NCBI RefSeq assembly: GCF_028622875.1
Contig: NZ_CP117709.1
Coordinates: 7,753,001-7,817,000, forward strand
Direction of reading: 5' to 3'
Source: Streptomyces sp. MMBL 11-1
GTDB lineage: Bacteria > Actinomycetota > Actinomycetes > Streptomycetales > Streptomycetaceae
DNA length: 64,000 nt
Numbering within the stretch: the stretch's first letter is position 1; every line of letters starts with the position of its first letter. Under the pieces are notes generated by a model. The model was not told the DNA's origin. It made no database searches and saw only the letters and a list, made by a program, of their open reading frames with translations. This document shows, piece by piece, positions 53,149 through 60,693 of this stretch. Made by a program: the position numbers and the translations under genes.

Positions 53149-53343
53149 ATGGCTGTTTCGATCTCGGTGGTCCTGCTCATGCTGATCCTGGCAGTGATCT
53201 TCCTGCGCAACGGCGGGCTGAAGATCTCCCACGCACTGGTCTGTGTCCTGCTGGGCTTCTTCCTGGCCGGTACGAGCATGGCGCCGACCATCCACGACAG
53301 CGTCGGGGCCACCGCCGACCTGGTCAGCGGCCTCCACCCCTGA
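53149..53343 (+). CDS. 64-residue membrane protein
   Basis: MAVSISVVLLMLILAVIFLR then GGLKISHALVCVLLGFFLAG and a short tail ending in GLHP. Two membrane segments with a short basic loop. ATG preceded by GGAGGAGG 7 nt away. I recognise the type as a small conserved Streptomyces protein but not its role. Followed by a hairpin at 53378-53402. Confidence 0.78.
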   Translation: MAVSISVVLLMLILAVIFLRNGGLKISHALVCVLLGFFLAGTSMAPTIHDSVGATADLVSGLHP

Positions 53344-53377
53344 CCCCGGGCCCCACCCCCTGGACGCGGACCCCCGC

Positions 53378-53402
53378 ACGGTCCGGGCCCGGCCCGGACC
53401 GT
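53378..53402 (+). terminator. 11-bp hairpin after the 64-residue gene
   Basis: ACGGTCCGGGC (53378-53388) and GCCCGGACCGT (53392-53402) with a 3-nt loop, 35 nt past the stop. No T-run. Confidence 0.6.
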
Positions 53403-53445
53403 CGGCCGGTCCCCGCCCGGCCCGGACATCCCGCACAATGGGCAG

Positions 53446-54186
53446 ATGTCTTTTCCGCCCTCCGGCCGGCACGCGGGCGCCGCCCACCACGAATACTGCA
53501 ACACCGGCCTGTGCTGCCGGTGCCAGATGCGGACCTGGACGACGAAGGCGGGCAACGAGCGGCTCTGCGGGCCGTGCGCGGCCTGCTGCCACGAGTGCGG
53601 CCGGGCGCCCGCGCCCCATCTGGACGGGCTCGACGGCGGGCTGTGCGCCGAGTGCCGCGGACTGTGCGGCCGCTGCCACGCCCCCAAGCGCCCCGACGGG
53701 TCCTGCGCCTGCGACCGCTGGCGGGAGAACGCCCGGAGCAACCCGCCCGGCTACGTCCTCCAGGCCCTGCCGCCCCAGCTCCTCCAGGCGCTCGGCGGCC
53801 GGCTGCCCAGCACCGTGCACGACCTGATCCACCAGGAACTCGCCGTCCGCAGCTCCGGCCTCCTGCGCGAACGCATCGAACGGCGCTGGAACCTGCGCTG
53901 GGCCCACGCGCTGGGTGAGAAGGACGAGGACGGCCGACGCCGGTGGAGCGCCCAGGACATCGCCGAACAGCTCCTGCGGCCCGGATCGTGCACCGACCCG
54001 CAGTGCGAGGACGGCTACCTCCTCACCACCGACGCTCCGTGCACCCGCTGCCGGCAGCCGCTGCACCGCTTCGTCACCTCGGTCGCCGACCACACGGCGA
54101 CCCCGGAGCACGCACGTTCCACGGCGGCCGGAATCCGCCGGGCGATGCTGGAGAACCGCTCGCGCCCGAAGCGCCCGCCGCGCTGA
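53446..54186 (+). CDS. Cys-rich zinc-ribbon protein of unknown function
   Basis: 246 residues with 19 Cys. Fifteen are in the first 89 residues, mostly as CxxC or CC (residues 18, 23, 24, 26, 41, 44, 47, 48, 51, 67, 70, 74, 77, 87, 89), and four form a late zinc-ribbon-like set (182, 187, 199, 202). Between them lies an Arg-rich helical region (about 105-175). No signal peptide. CACAAT ends 6 nt before the ATG with no ribosome site, so it may be leaderless. Role unknown; nucleic-acid binding is possible. Confidence 0.75.
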   Translation: MSFPPSGRHAGAAHHEYCNTGLCCRCQMRTWTTKAGNERLCGPCAACCHECGRAPAPHLDGLDGGLCAECRGLCGRCHAPKRPDGSCACDRWRENARSNPPGYVLQALPPQLLQALGGRLPSTVHDLIHQELAVRSSGLLRERIERRWNLRWAHALGEKDEDGRRRWSAQDIAEQLLRPGSCTDPQCEDGYLLTTDAPCTRCRQPLHRFVTSVADHTATPEHARSTAAGIRRAMLENRSRPKRPPR

Positions 54187-54493
54187 ACGACACCGCCTGC
54201 CGGCCGGACGGCGGTTCCCCGCATCGGCGTCTGGGGTGCGGAACGCACCGGCCGGACAACGCATCGGCGCGCTGCCGTCGGCCACCGCCCGACCGATGGA
54301 ACATCAACGGGCCGTGGTCCGTCCGCGGCCGCCGCGGGAGACCGGCCGCGGGCGGTGTCGGCTCGACGGCGGGCGATTTCGGGTCACACTCCACGGACCT
54401 GCCCCTTCCCGGCCGCGGTGAGGCCGCGACAACCGGACGCAAGTCCACTCGACCGGACGTTGCGACCGGGCTGCACGCCCTATGCTCGCGCCC
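54187..54493. other. 307-bp stretch without a gene
   Basis: No convincing frame. It ends in the -10-like TATGCT (54481-54486), 7 nt before the next ATG. I see no hairpin of note. Confidence 0.45.
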
Positions 54494-54871
54494 ATGGAGC
54501 AACGGGAAGTCGTGAAGCGCGTGATCGGCATCCTCACAGAGGCGCGCGAAATGCAGCGTCTGCTGGAGGCGGACCTCGAACGGGAAGACCTGGACGCGGG
54601 AGCGGGCGCCGTCACCGCCCTGCTGAACGAGACGATGCCCCACATCGCCATCCCCGACGACTTCTCCGTCGAGGAGGTGGTCACCGTCGTCGGGCGCGAG
54701 GTCGGCGGTGCGGTCGAACAGCTCGTGAGCGCATTCACCCTCGCGTTCACGATGCTGGCCCAGGTCCACGACTCCGGGCAGACCGACGTGTCGTCGGCGG
54801 ACGTCCTCCAGGACCTCGCGCTGCGGGTCGAGGGCGGCGGACCGGACGAGGACGAGGACCCTCTGCTGTAG
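54494..54871 (+). CDS. acidic 125-residue protein, unknown
   Basis: MEQREVVKRVIGILTEAREMQRLLEADL... is nearly all helical, rich in Glu and Asp, and ends DEDEDPLL. The ATG at 54494 is preferred to the one at 54482 because TATGCT at 54481-54486 looks like the -10, with 7 nt to the ATG and no Shine-Dalgarno. No domain recognised. The CsbD-like gene follows 75 nt later. Confidence 0.65.
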   Translation: MEQREVVKRVIGILTEAREMQRLLEADLEREDLDAGAGAVTALLNETMPHIAIPDDFSVEEVVTVVGREVGGAVEQLVSAFTLAFTMLAQVHDSGQTDVSSADVLQDLALRVEGGGPDEDEDPLL

Positions 54872-54946
54872 CGGCCCGCGTTCTGCCGCGCGGGTATGCA
54901 TAGTGGAGGGAGAAGCGCGTATCTCCCTCGCGGCATGGAGGCAGCT

Positions 54947-55126
54947 GTGGGTAAGGGCACCGACATCGCCCGCGCCAAGGCGCGGAGGCTCAAAGGCATG
55001 ATCAAGGAATCGGACGGCATCGCCCTCGAGAACGAGTGGCTGAAGGCCCAGGGCAGGAAGGAACAGGCCGAGGCCCGCCGCGACGAGGCCCTGGCACGCG
55101 CGGCGCGGGCGGCCTCCGACCGCTGA
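54947..55126 (+). CDS. CsbD-like stress protein
   Basis: 59 residues from GTG, with GGAGG 5 nt ahead. GTDIARAKARRLKGMIKESDG then ENEWLKAQGRKEQAEARRDEA follows the CsbD pattern of charged helical repeats. CsbD proteins are made under general stress (SigB-type control) in many Gram-positive bacteria. GGGTAT lies at 54892-54897, but I cannot find a matching -35. Followed by a strong hairpin. Confidence 0.7.
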   Translation: MGKGTDIARAKARRLKGMIKESDGIALENEWLKAQGRKEQAEARRDEALARAARAASDR

Positions 55127-55131
55127 GAGAG

Positions 55132-55175
55132 GCGAAGGCGCCCGTGGCCGTCGTGCACGGCACGGGCGCCTTCGC
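55132..55175 (+). terminator. 15-bp stem terminator after the CsbD-like gene
   Basis: GCGAAGGCGCCCGTG (55132-55146) pairs with CACGGGCGCCTTCGC (55161-55175). The loop holds a smaller GCCGT/ACGGC stem. Confidence 0.82.
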
Positions 55176-55212
55176 GAGCGAGCCCGCACGGCCCGGGCCT
55201 TCCCGCCGCGCG

Positions 55213-55337
55213 CGAATGCTGCGGCCCCTCCCGCTACCTGCGGACGCTGGGGCCCCTCCCGCTACCCGCGGACGCTGTGGCCCTCCGGCTGCCCGCGAAC
55301 GCTCCGGGCCTTCCCGCCGTCCGCGAACGCTCGGGCG
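55213..55337. repeat. degenerate 28-bp tandem repeat, about 4.5 copies
   Basis: Units at 55213, 55241, 55269 and 55296 start CGAATGCT, CGGACGCT, CGGACGCT and CGAACGCT and each ends in a CTCCCGCTACC-like run; a fifth partial unit follows (CGAACGCT at 55324). Unit length 28 (one is 27). It fills the gap between the CsbD terminator and the stop of the HhH gene. There are no spacers, so it is not a CRISPR. Confidence 0.7.
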
Positions 55338-55343
55338 CGGGGT

Positions 55344-56015
55344 TCACTTCCGCGCCCGGGCGGCCTCTCGGACCCTCTCGACGACCTCCCGGTCCAGTGC
55401 CGCCCTGACCAGCGCCGCGGCGAACGCGGCCCGGTCCCGGCCGCGTGCCGCCTCCGCCAGCGCGCCGCTGGAGGTGGGCAGACCGAGCCGCTCGGCGCCC
55501 TGGAGACCCTTCGCACCGACCAGGAAACCGGTCTCCGGCCAGAGGTCCTGCACCTCGCGCAGGAAGATGTCGGCCCCGGCCGGTCCGATCCCCCGGACAC
55601 GCCGGAGCTCCCTCCGCAACGCCTCGCCGTCGCCGTCCGCCTCCGCGCGCAGTCGGCGCAGGTCGCCCTTCCAGACGTCGAGGACGAGGTGCGCTCCCTC
55701 CCCGAGCTGGGTGGCGGTCCGCTCGTCGTAGCGGCGGTAGCCGCCCTCGCCCAACGCGTCCACGCGCCGCTGCCAGCTCGCGTCGGCCATCCGGCGTGGG
55801 GTGCGCAAACCGTCCGCGAACAACGCCCGCGCGGCCGCCACGGCCACCGACGCCCGGATCCGGGCGCTCAGCAGATGACTGAGCACCAGCAGCTGGTAGA
55901 GCGGCTGCGGAGTGTCACGCAGCCGGATGCCCGCCTCCGCCGCATACGTCCGCCCGTACGCCTCCAGCAGCGCGTCGGTGATCCGGCGCGCCGACGCGGA
56001 CACCTCGCGGCTCAT
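55344..56015 (-). CDS. HhH-GPD/endonuclease III-like protein
   Basis: 223 residues. The helix-hairpin-helix is RRVRGIGPAGADIFLREVQ at about 140-158. The helical core (LYQLLVLSHLLSARIRASVAVAAARALF, cited in part) resembles endonuclease III-like base-excision proteins. A catalytic Lys or Fe-S Cys set is not evident, so activity on DNA is inferred, not shown. The start overlaps the stop of the 60-residue membrane gene (ATGA). Confidence 0.75.
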   Translation of the reverse strand: MSREVSASARRITDALLEAYGRTYAAEAGIRLRDTPQPLYQLLVLSHLLSARIRASVAVAAARALFADGLRTPRRMADASWQRRVDALGEGGYRRYDERTATQLGEGAHLVLDVWKGDLRRLRAEADGDGEALRRELRRVRGIGPAGADIFLREVQDLWPETGFLVGAKGLQGAERLGLPTSSGALAEAARGRDRAAFAAALVRAALDREVVERVREAARARK

Positions 56016-56194
56016 CCGTAACCGAAGATCCGGGCGAGGAAGAATCCGGCGACCACCAGCGCACCGACCACGATCAGGGTGATCCAGACGCCGGGGTGCT
56101 CCCACAGCCCTCCGTCCGCACGCTCTTCGTGGGCCTCCCCGATGGAACCCTCGGCCGGCGGTGTCTCTCCTGGGGGATTCAGTAGAACAGCCAT
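56012..56194 (-). CDS. 60-residue membrane protein (DUF6480-like)
   Basis: MAVLLNPPGETPPAEGSIGE then GGLWEHPGVWITLIVVGALVV, one C-terminal membrane segment and a short FGYG tail. The Pro/Glu-rich front and single helix match a small Streptomyces family. Coupled to the HhH gene. Function unknown. Confidence 0.7.
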   Translation of the reverse strand: MAVLLNPPGETPPAEGSIGEAHEERADGGLWEHPGVWITLIVVGALVVAGFFLARIFGYG

Positions 56195-56282
56195 GCCCCC
56201 AGGGTCTCTCCCTCCGGGCCCCCGCGCACGCCGTCGGGGGTTCCGCGCCCGGTTGCGGGGCCGTACGGCGGGGCCCTCTCCG

Positions 56283-56780
56283 GTGGGGCTGAGCTGGTGG
56301 AGCCTCGGCCTCACGATCTTCACCTCACTGCCGATCGGGCGGTTGGTCCGGGTCAACGAGTTCGTGCCCGAGGTGGCGATCAGCGCGATGCTGGTCCTCG
56401 GCGTCTCCCAGGTCGCCGACACCGCGTGGGACCGGGTGTGGGAGACCCTGATGGCCGCCCGGATGTGCACGATGCCGCGCGGCATGGGCGAGGAGGTCGT
56501 GGGGAACAACCCCGTGCCCAGGGCCGCCGCCCGGCTCCACGAGGCCCGGAGGCTCGACCACGACCTCGTGGAGGTCGACGCCTCCCTGCGGCAGGCGGAG
56601 GAAAGTCTCACCCTCAACCCCAGGGTGAGACAAGGGCTGCTCCACCGGGTCGTCCTGCGCACCGCACGCCTCGGCGAGGAGCTGGACCGCCGTTCGGCTC
56701 AGGCGCACGCGCGTCACCCCATAACGCGCGCACTCCTGCGGCGGCTGGGCCGGCAGCCTCCTGAACCGCCGCGGTCGGAG
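56283..56780 (+). pseudogene. remnant of a FUSC/aromatic-acid-exporter-type membrane protein
   Basis: VGLSWWSLGLTIFTSLPIGR, then VAISAMLVLGVSQVADTAWD, then DLVEVDASLRQAEESLTLNP read like pieces of the FUSC (ArAE) family: a membrane end, the AWDRVWETL region and the helical tail. Normal proteins have further membrane helices between and before these, so internal and N-terminal parts are missing. The frame has no good start or ribosome site, and the C-terminus runs into basic nonsense. Family assignment by pattern only. Confidence 0.5.
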
Positions 56781-56880
56781 CGACACCCCGGTCCGGGCGC
56801 GTGCCCGGCCGCGCGGGATGCGGAGGTGGCCGGTCGCTGGTTCGCTGGGGGCAGAGGTCCCCAGCGTCCAAGGAGTGGTG

Positions 56881-57072
56881 ATGAGCGGTTCGGACGAACC
56901 CGCCGACCTGGCTCGGCAGATGCGTGAGAAGGCCCAGCAGCTCGCGGAGGCCGCGGAGCGCGCGAGCGACCCGCACGAGCGCGAGCGGCTGGAGAAGAAG
57001 TCCCGGACCATCCGGGACCGGAGCGAGCAGCAGAGCGCCATGGAGGCCGGGGACATCTACCCCGAGAAGTAG
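56881..57072 (+). CDS. 63-residue helical protein (DUF6381-like)
   Basis: MSGSDEPADLARQMREKAQQ... then ASDPHERERLEKKSRTI and a C-terminal DIYPEK. All helical and charged. ATG preceded by AAGGAGTGGTG. Matches a small conserved Streptomyces family of unknown role. An imperfect stem follows its stop (about 57083-57126). Confidence 0.72.
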   Translation: MSGSDEPADLARQMREKAQQLAEAAERASDPHERERLEKKSRTIRDRSEQQSAMEAGDIYPEK

Positions 57073-57175
57073 CCCGGCCGACGTCTGCCCGCCACCCCGG
57101 AGGCTCTGCAGCCCTCGGGGCGGGCGGGCGGACGCGCGTGCGGACCCGGGCGGGCGCGTGTACCGGCCGCACGGC

Positions 57176-58183
57176 TCAGCCGGCCCACTCCAGGAGCCGT
57201 TCCGCGCTCCAGGTCGTCACCACCCGGTCGGCCGGCACCCCGCACTCCTCGGCCCGGGCGCACCCCGACCGCTGCCAGTCGAGCTGCCCCGGGGCGTGCG
57301 CGTCCGTGTCGATCGCGAACAGCGCCCCCGCCGCGACGGCCGCGCGCAGCAGCCTCCGGGGCGGGTCCTGCCGCTCGGGACGGCAGTTGATCTCGACCGC
57401 CGTCCCCGCACCGGCGCAGGCCGCGAAGACCCGGTCCGCGTCGAACCGCGACTCCGGACGGCCGCGCCCGGCCAGCAGGCGTCCCGTGCAGTGGCCGAGC
57501 ACATGCGCCCGCGGATGGCGGACCGCCGCCTCCAGGCGCCGGGTCATCGGCTCCGGGTCCATCCGCAGCTTGGAGTGGACGGAGACCACCACCACGTCGA
57601 GCGCCTCCAGCAGCTCGGGCTCCTGGTCGAGCGAGCCGTCCGGGAGGATGTCGCACTCGATCCCCGTCAGCAGCCGGAACGGGGCCCACTCCTCGTTGAG
57701 CCGTGCCACCACCGCGAGCTGCTCCCGCAGCCGCTCCGGCGACAGGCCGCGCGCCACCGTCAGCCGGGGCGAGTGGTCGGTGAGGACGGCCCACGCGTGT
57801 CCCAGCTCCGCGGCGGTCCGGCCCATCTCCTCGATCGGGCTGCCCCCGTCCGACCAGTCCGAGTGCAGGTGGCAGTCGCCCGTCAGCCGGGCGTACAACT
57901 CCTCGCCCCCCTTGACGGGCGGCTCAACGGCGGCTTCCTTCTCCAGCCGGTCCAGATACCCGGGCGTCTCCCCGGCCAGCGCCTCGCGGATCACCTCCGC
58001 GGTCCGGGGCCCGATTCCGGCGACCCGCTCCAGGGAGCCCGCGGCCACCCGCTCCGCCGCCTCCCCAGCGGCCATCGCGTCCACGGCGGCCGCGGCCGTA
58101 CGGAAGGCCTTCACCCGATAGGTGGCGGCCTGCGAGCGTTCCAGCAGGAAGGCGATCCGCCGCAGGGCGGTGACGGGGTCCAT
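57176..58183 (-). CDS. PHP-domain phosphoesterase with HhH N-terminus
   Basis: 335 residues from ATG 58183 (GGAGGTGCCG ahead). Residues 1-95 carry a helix-hairpin-helix (VAGIGPRTAEVIREAL) as in the N-terminal part of PolX. Residues about 100-330 are a PHP domain: CHLHSDWSDG, VLTDHSP, TGIECDIL, VVSVHSKL, GHCTGR and FAIDTDAHAPGQ, the metal-binding His, Asp and Glu set. There is no polymerase palm. Probably a DNA-end or histidinol-phosphate-like phosphoesterase; DNA role inferred from the HhH part. Confidence 0.85.
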   Translation of the reverse strand: MDPVTALRRIAFLLERSQAATYRVKAFRTAAAAVDAMAAGEAAERVAAGSLERVAGIGPRTAEVIREALAGETPGYLDRLEKEAAVEPPVKGGEELYARLTGDCHLHSDWSDGGSPIEEMGRTAAELGHAWAVLTDHSPRLTVARGLSPERLREQLAVVARLNEEWAPFRLLTGIECDILPDGSLDQEPELLEALDVVVVSVHSKLRMDPEPMTRRLEAAVRHPRAHVLGHCTGRLLAGRGRPESRFDADRVFAACAGAGTAVEINCRPERQDPPRRLLRAAVAAGALFAIDTDAHAPGQLDWQRSGCARAEECGVPADRVVTTWSAERLLEWAG

Positions 58184-58301
58184 CGGCACCTCCACCAGGA
58201 GCGTCCGCGGTCCGCCGGCAGGCCGCCCGCCCCACCAGGATGGGCGCATCCGGCCCCGGGCGCATCCGGCCCCGGGCACCTCCGCGCCGTGGCCACACCT
58301 C

Positions 58302-59750
58302 TCAGGAGGCGGGCTCCCCGGTGTCCGGCACGGGCACCCAGCGGCCGGTGTCCGTGTCGTAGTCGAGTACGGGGCGCCCCCGCACCCCGGTCGTACGGAA
58401 CGGCAGCCCACCGTCGTCGACGCGCACCGTGCCGGACCGGCCGCCGCTGCTCCAGGTCAGCTCCGCGAACCAGTCGCAGTCGCAGGAGACCGTGCGACCC
58501 GTGATCAGGAGGACCTCGGGATCGGTGACGGAGACGCTGTACGGGAAGGTGACCGCCTCGATGGGCTCGCCCGAGTCGTTGCCCGCGACCGAGCGGGCGG
58601 CGGGCCGGGGCATGTCGAGATCCACGTCGAACATCCTCGGAGTGAGGGACCCGCCGCAGCCGGAGCTCATCCGGTAGACCCGGCCCTCCGGCGGCGAACG
58701 GCGCTCGACCACCCGGATCCGCAGGGCCTCCAGCACCACGGCCCGCTCGTCCCGGCCCTGCAACGTGATCCGGACACCGGCCTCACCCGCGTGCACACCG
58801 CCGAGCGCTCCGGCCCAGGACTTCGCGTCCGCCTCCACCGGGGGCGGCGGAACGGCGGCCGGCGCCCGGTCGACGAGGTAGGAGTGGTCGCAGCCGTTCT
58901 TCCAGACATGGTCGTCCGCGGTCCAGGTGAACGGCGCCCGCCCGGCCTGCGGCCCCGGCGAACCCCCGGACGGCCGGGGGAGCGTCTCCTCGCGCGGTCC
59001 CACGCCGGGCGGCACGGCCGGCCGTGCGCCACCGGACGGCGTTCCGCGCGGGGTCCCGCCCGGCGTGCCGTGCGGCTCTCCGGGCGTGGGGGAGCCGGAA
59101 CCGGAAGGCAAGGGCTCCGGGCTCTCCACCGGAGGCCCGCCCGGCCGCTGGGCCGACGACGGGCGCCGGTCCGGACCCGGGAGCGCCGTCCCTCCGAAAG
59201 CCGCGACCAGGGCCAGAACGAGGACGGCGGCGGCGAGGGCCCCGAGCCCCTGCCCGTACCGGCGTGCTCGACGCGACCGGAATTCCGGTCCCCGGGGAGA
59301 CCCGCTCGCGAGCGTGGCCACCTCCCCGGCCGGGGCGTACACCGGCACGTCCTGCGCCGACACGTCCTCTGCCGGCACGACCTCCACCGGCATGTCCTCC
59401 ACCGGTACGACCCCTACCGGTACGTCCTCCACCGCCACGGCTTCCGCGGGCTCCGCTTTCTCCGCGGCCTCCGCCGCCGCCTGCCGATCGAGGCGTTCGC
59501 GGTCCGCCACGATCCACAGGCGGTGCAGCGCCTCCCGCTCCCCGGCCGACGCGCCGCACAGGCGGGCCAGCCGCTCCACGGGAGCGAACTCCGCGGGCAC
59601 CGTCCGCCCCGTGCAGTACCGGTGCAGCGTCGAGCCGCTGACCCCGATGCGGCGGGCCAGCGACGCGTACGTCCGGCCCGACCGCTCCCGCAGCGCGCTC
59701 AGCTGCTCCGCCAGCACCGCCCGTGCGGCCCCCTCGGCGTCACCCGACAC
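58302..59750 (-). CDS. HTH membrane protein with 10-residue EDVP repeats and an exported domain
   Basis: 482 residues from GTG (GGAGGTCGAGC ahead). XRE-like HTH at about 14-60 (YASLARRIGVSGSTLHRYCTG). Residues 107-136 are three tandem 10-residue units (VEDVPVGVVP, VEDMPVEVVP, AEDVSAQDVP). One membrane segment at about 167-187, then a Pro/Gly/Ser-rich stretch and an exported C-terminal half with Cys pairs (WKNGCDHSYL, SSGCGGS, CDCDWF). It could carry a signal across the membrane to DNA. Family unknown to me. Confidence 0.78.
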   Translation of the reverse strand: MSGDAEGAARAVLAEQLSALRERSGRTYASLARRIGVSGSTLHRYCTGRTVPAEFAPVERLARLCGASAGEREALHRLWIVADRERLDRQAAAEAAEKAEPAEAVAVEDVPVGVVPVEDMPVEVVPAEDVSAQDVPVYAPAGEVATLASGSPRGPEFRSRRARRYGQGLGALAAAVLVLALVAAFGGTALPGPDRRPSSAQRPGGPPVESPEPLPSGSGSPTPGEPHGTPGGTPRGTPSGGARPAVPPGVGPREETLPRPSGGSPGPQAGRAPFTWTADDHVWKNGCDHSYLVDRAPAAVPPPPVEADAKSWAGALGGVHAGEAGVRITLQGRDERAVVLEALRIRVVERRSPPEGRVYRMSSGCGGSLTPRMFDVDLDMPRPAARSVAGNDSGEPIEAVTFPYSVSVTDPEVLLITGRTVSCDCDWFAELTWSSGGRSGTVRVDDGGLPFRTTGVRGRPVLDYDTDTGRWVPVPDTGEPAS

Positions 59751-59993
59751 GCTCGACCTCCCCCGCAGCCGTTCCAGGGCGTTCCAGCCCTCCGAGAACA
59801 CCCACGTCACCAGGGGTGGGACGGTTCCAGCCCGGCGGGAAGCCGTGTCGCGCTTGTCCGGACCGGGGCGGAGGCCGACGCTGGTGCTCGTTCCCGTACC
59901 GCAGCCGTACGGCCCGTCGAGCGGGCTCCGTACACCTCGGCGCGACGGCGTACGACCATCCGACCGCACCACCCGAAACGGGGAAACCTCACC

Positions 59994-60611
59994 ATGCGCA
60001 CCCTTCGCACCGCACTTCTGACCGCCGCGGCCGCGGGCCTGGCCGTCGCCGCCCTGGCCCAGGCGCCCGCCGCCGCGGCGCCGGCCCTCGCTCCCGCCCC
60101 GCCGAAATTCCTGAGCGCGGGCCAGCTGCCCGCCTCCCTGACCCCCTGGACTGCCGGACCCGTACGCCAGGGAGTGCCCGCGGAGGGATCCGGATGCACC
60201 GCCGGCCTCGTCCCGGCGGCCGGCACCCGTCACCGGGACTTCCGCACCGAACTGGACACCGGCGCCCGCCAGACGGTCACGGTCGCCGCCAGCACCGCTC
60301 GCGCCAAGGCGCTCGCCGCCGAACTCCGGAGCGCGCTGGAGACCTGCCTCGACCGGCTGAAGGAGCAGAACCCCGGCCTGGAGGGGGAGGCGTTCTACCA
60401 CGGGCGTGTCGACGTCGAGGAGGGTGCGCACGTCTACAGCATCGACACCTCGTACCCGGAGGTCGGCTCCACCGACATCGGGCTCTACTCCGTGGGCCGC
60501 GACGGCAGGGCCGTGACCGTCGTCGAGTGGGGACAGCTGGGCGACCTCGACGGCGCACCGCTGGAGGGCTTCAGGAAGACGACGCGCACCGCCGTCGCCA
60601 AGCTGTACTGA
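59994..60611 (+). CDS. secreted protein, unknown
   Basis: 205 residues. Signal peptide at about 1-29 (MRTLRTALLTAAAAGLAVAA). The mature part has two Cys (GSGCTAGL, LETCLDRL) and a late VVEWGQLGDLDGAP segment, like the PknH/sensor-type extracellular domains of actinobacteria. No catalytic motif seen. It follows the HTH membrane gene divergently with about 240 bp between, so shared control is possible. Confidence 0.7.
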   Translation: MRTLRTALLTAAAAGLAVAALAQAPAAAAPALAPAPPKFLSAGQLPASLTPWTAGPVRQGVPAEGSGCTAGLVPAAGTRHRDFRTELDTGARQTVTVAASTARAKALAAELRSALETCLDRLKEQNPGLEGEAFYHGRVDVEEGAHVYSIDTSYPEVGSTDIGLYSVGRDGRAVTVVEWGQLGDLDGAPLEGFRKTTRTAVAKLY

Positions 60612-60622
60612 GGCCGCGCCCC

Positions 60623-60652
60623 GCGACCGGTCGCCGGGGGGCGGCCGGTCGC
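60623..60652 (+). terminator. hairpin after the secreted protein gene
   Basis: GCGACCGG (60623-60630) and CCGGTCGC (60645-60652) with a 14-nt G-rich loop, 11 nt past the stop. Confidence 0.5.
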
Positions 60653-60693
60653 CGGAGGTGCGGGGCACCCCGCCCCGGGAGCATGCTGGCTGT

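Noticed and set aside
54892..54897. GGGTAT as a SigB-type -10 before the CsbD-like gene
   Set aside because: Family role suggests stress control, but no GNNT-type -35 is found at 14-16 nt.
55213..55337. CRISPR array
   Set aside because: The repeats are contiguous with no spacers, and no cas genes are present.
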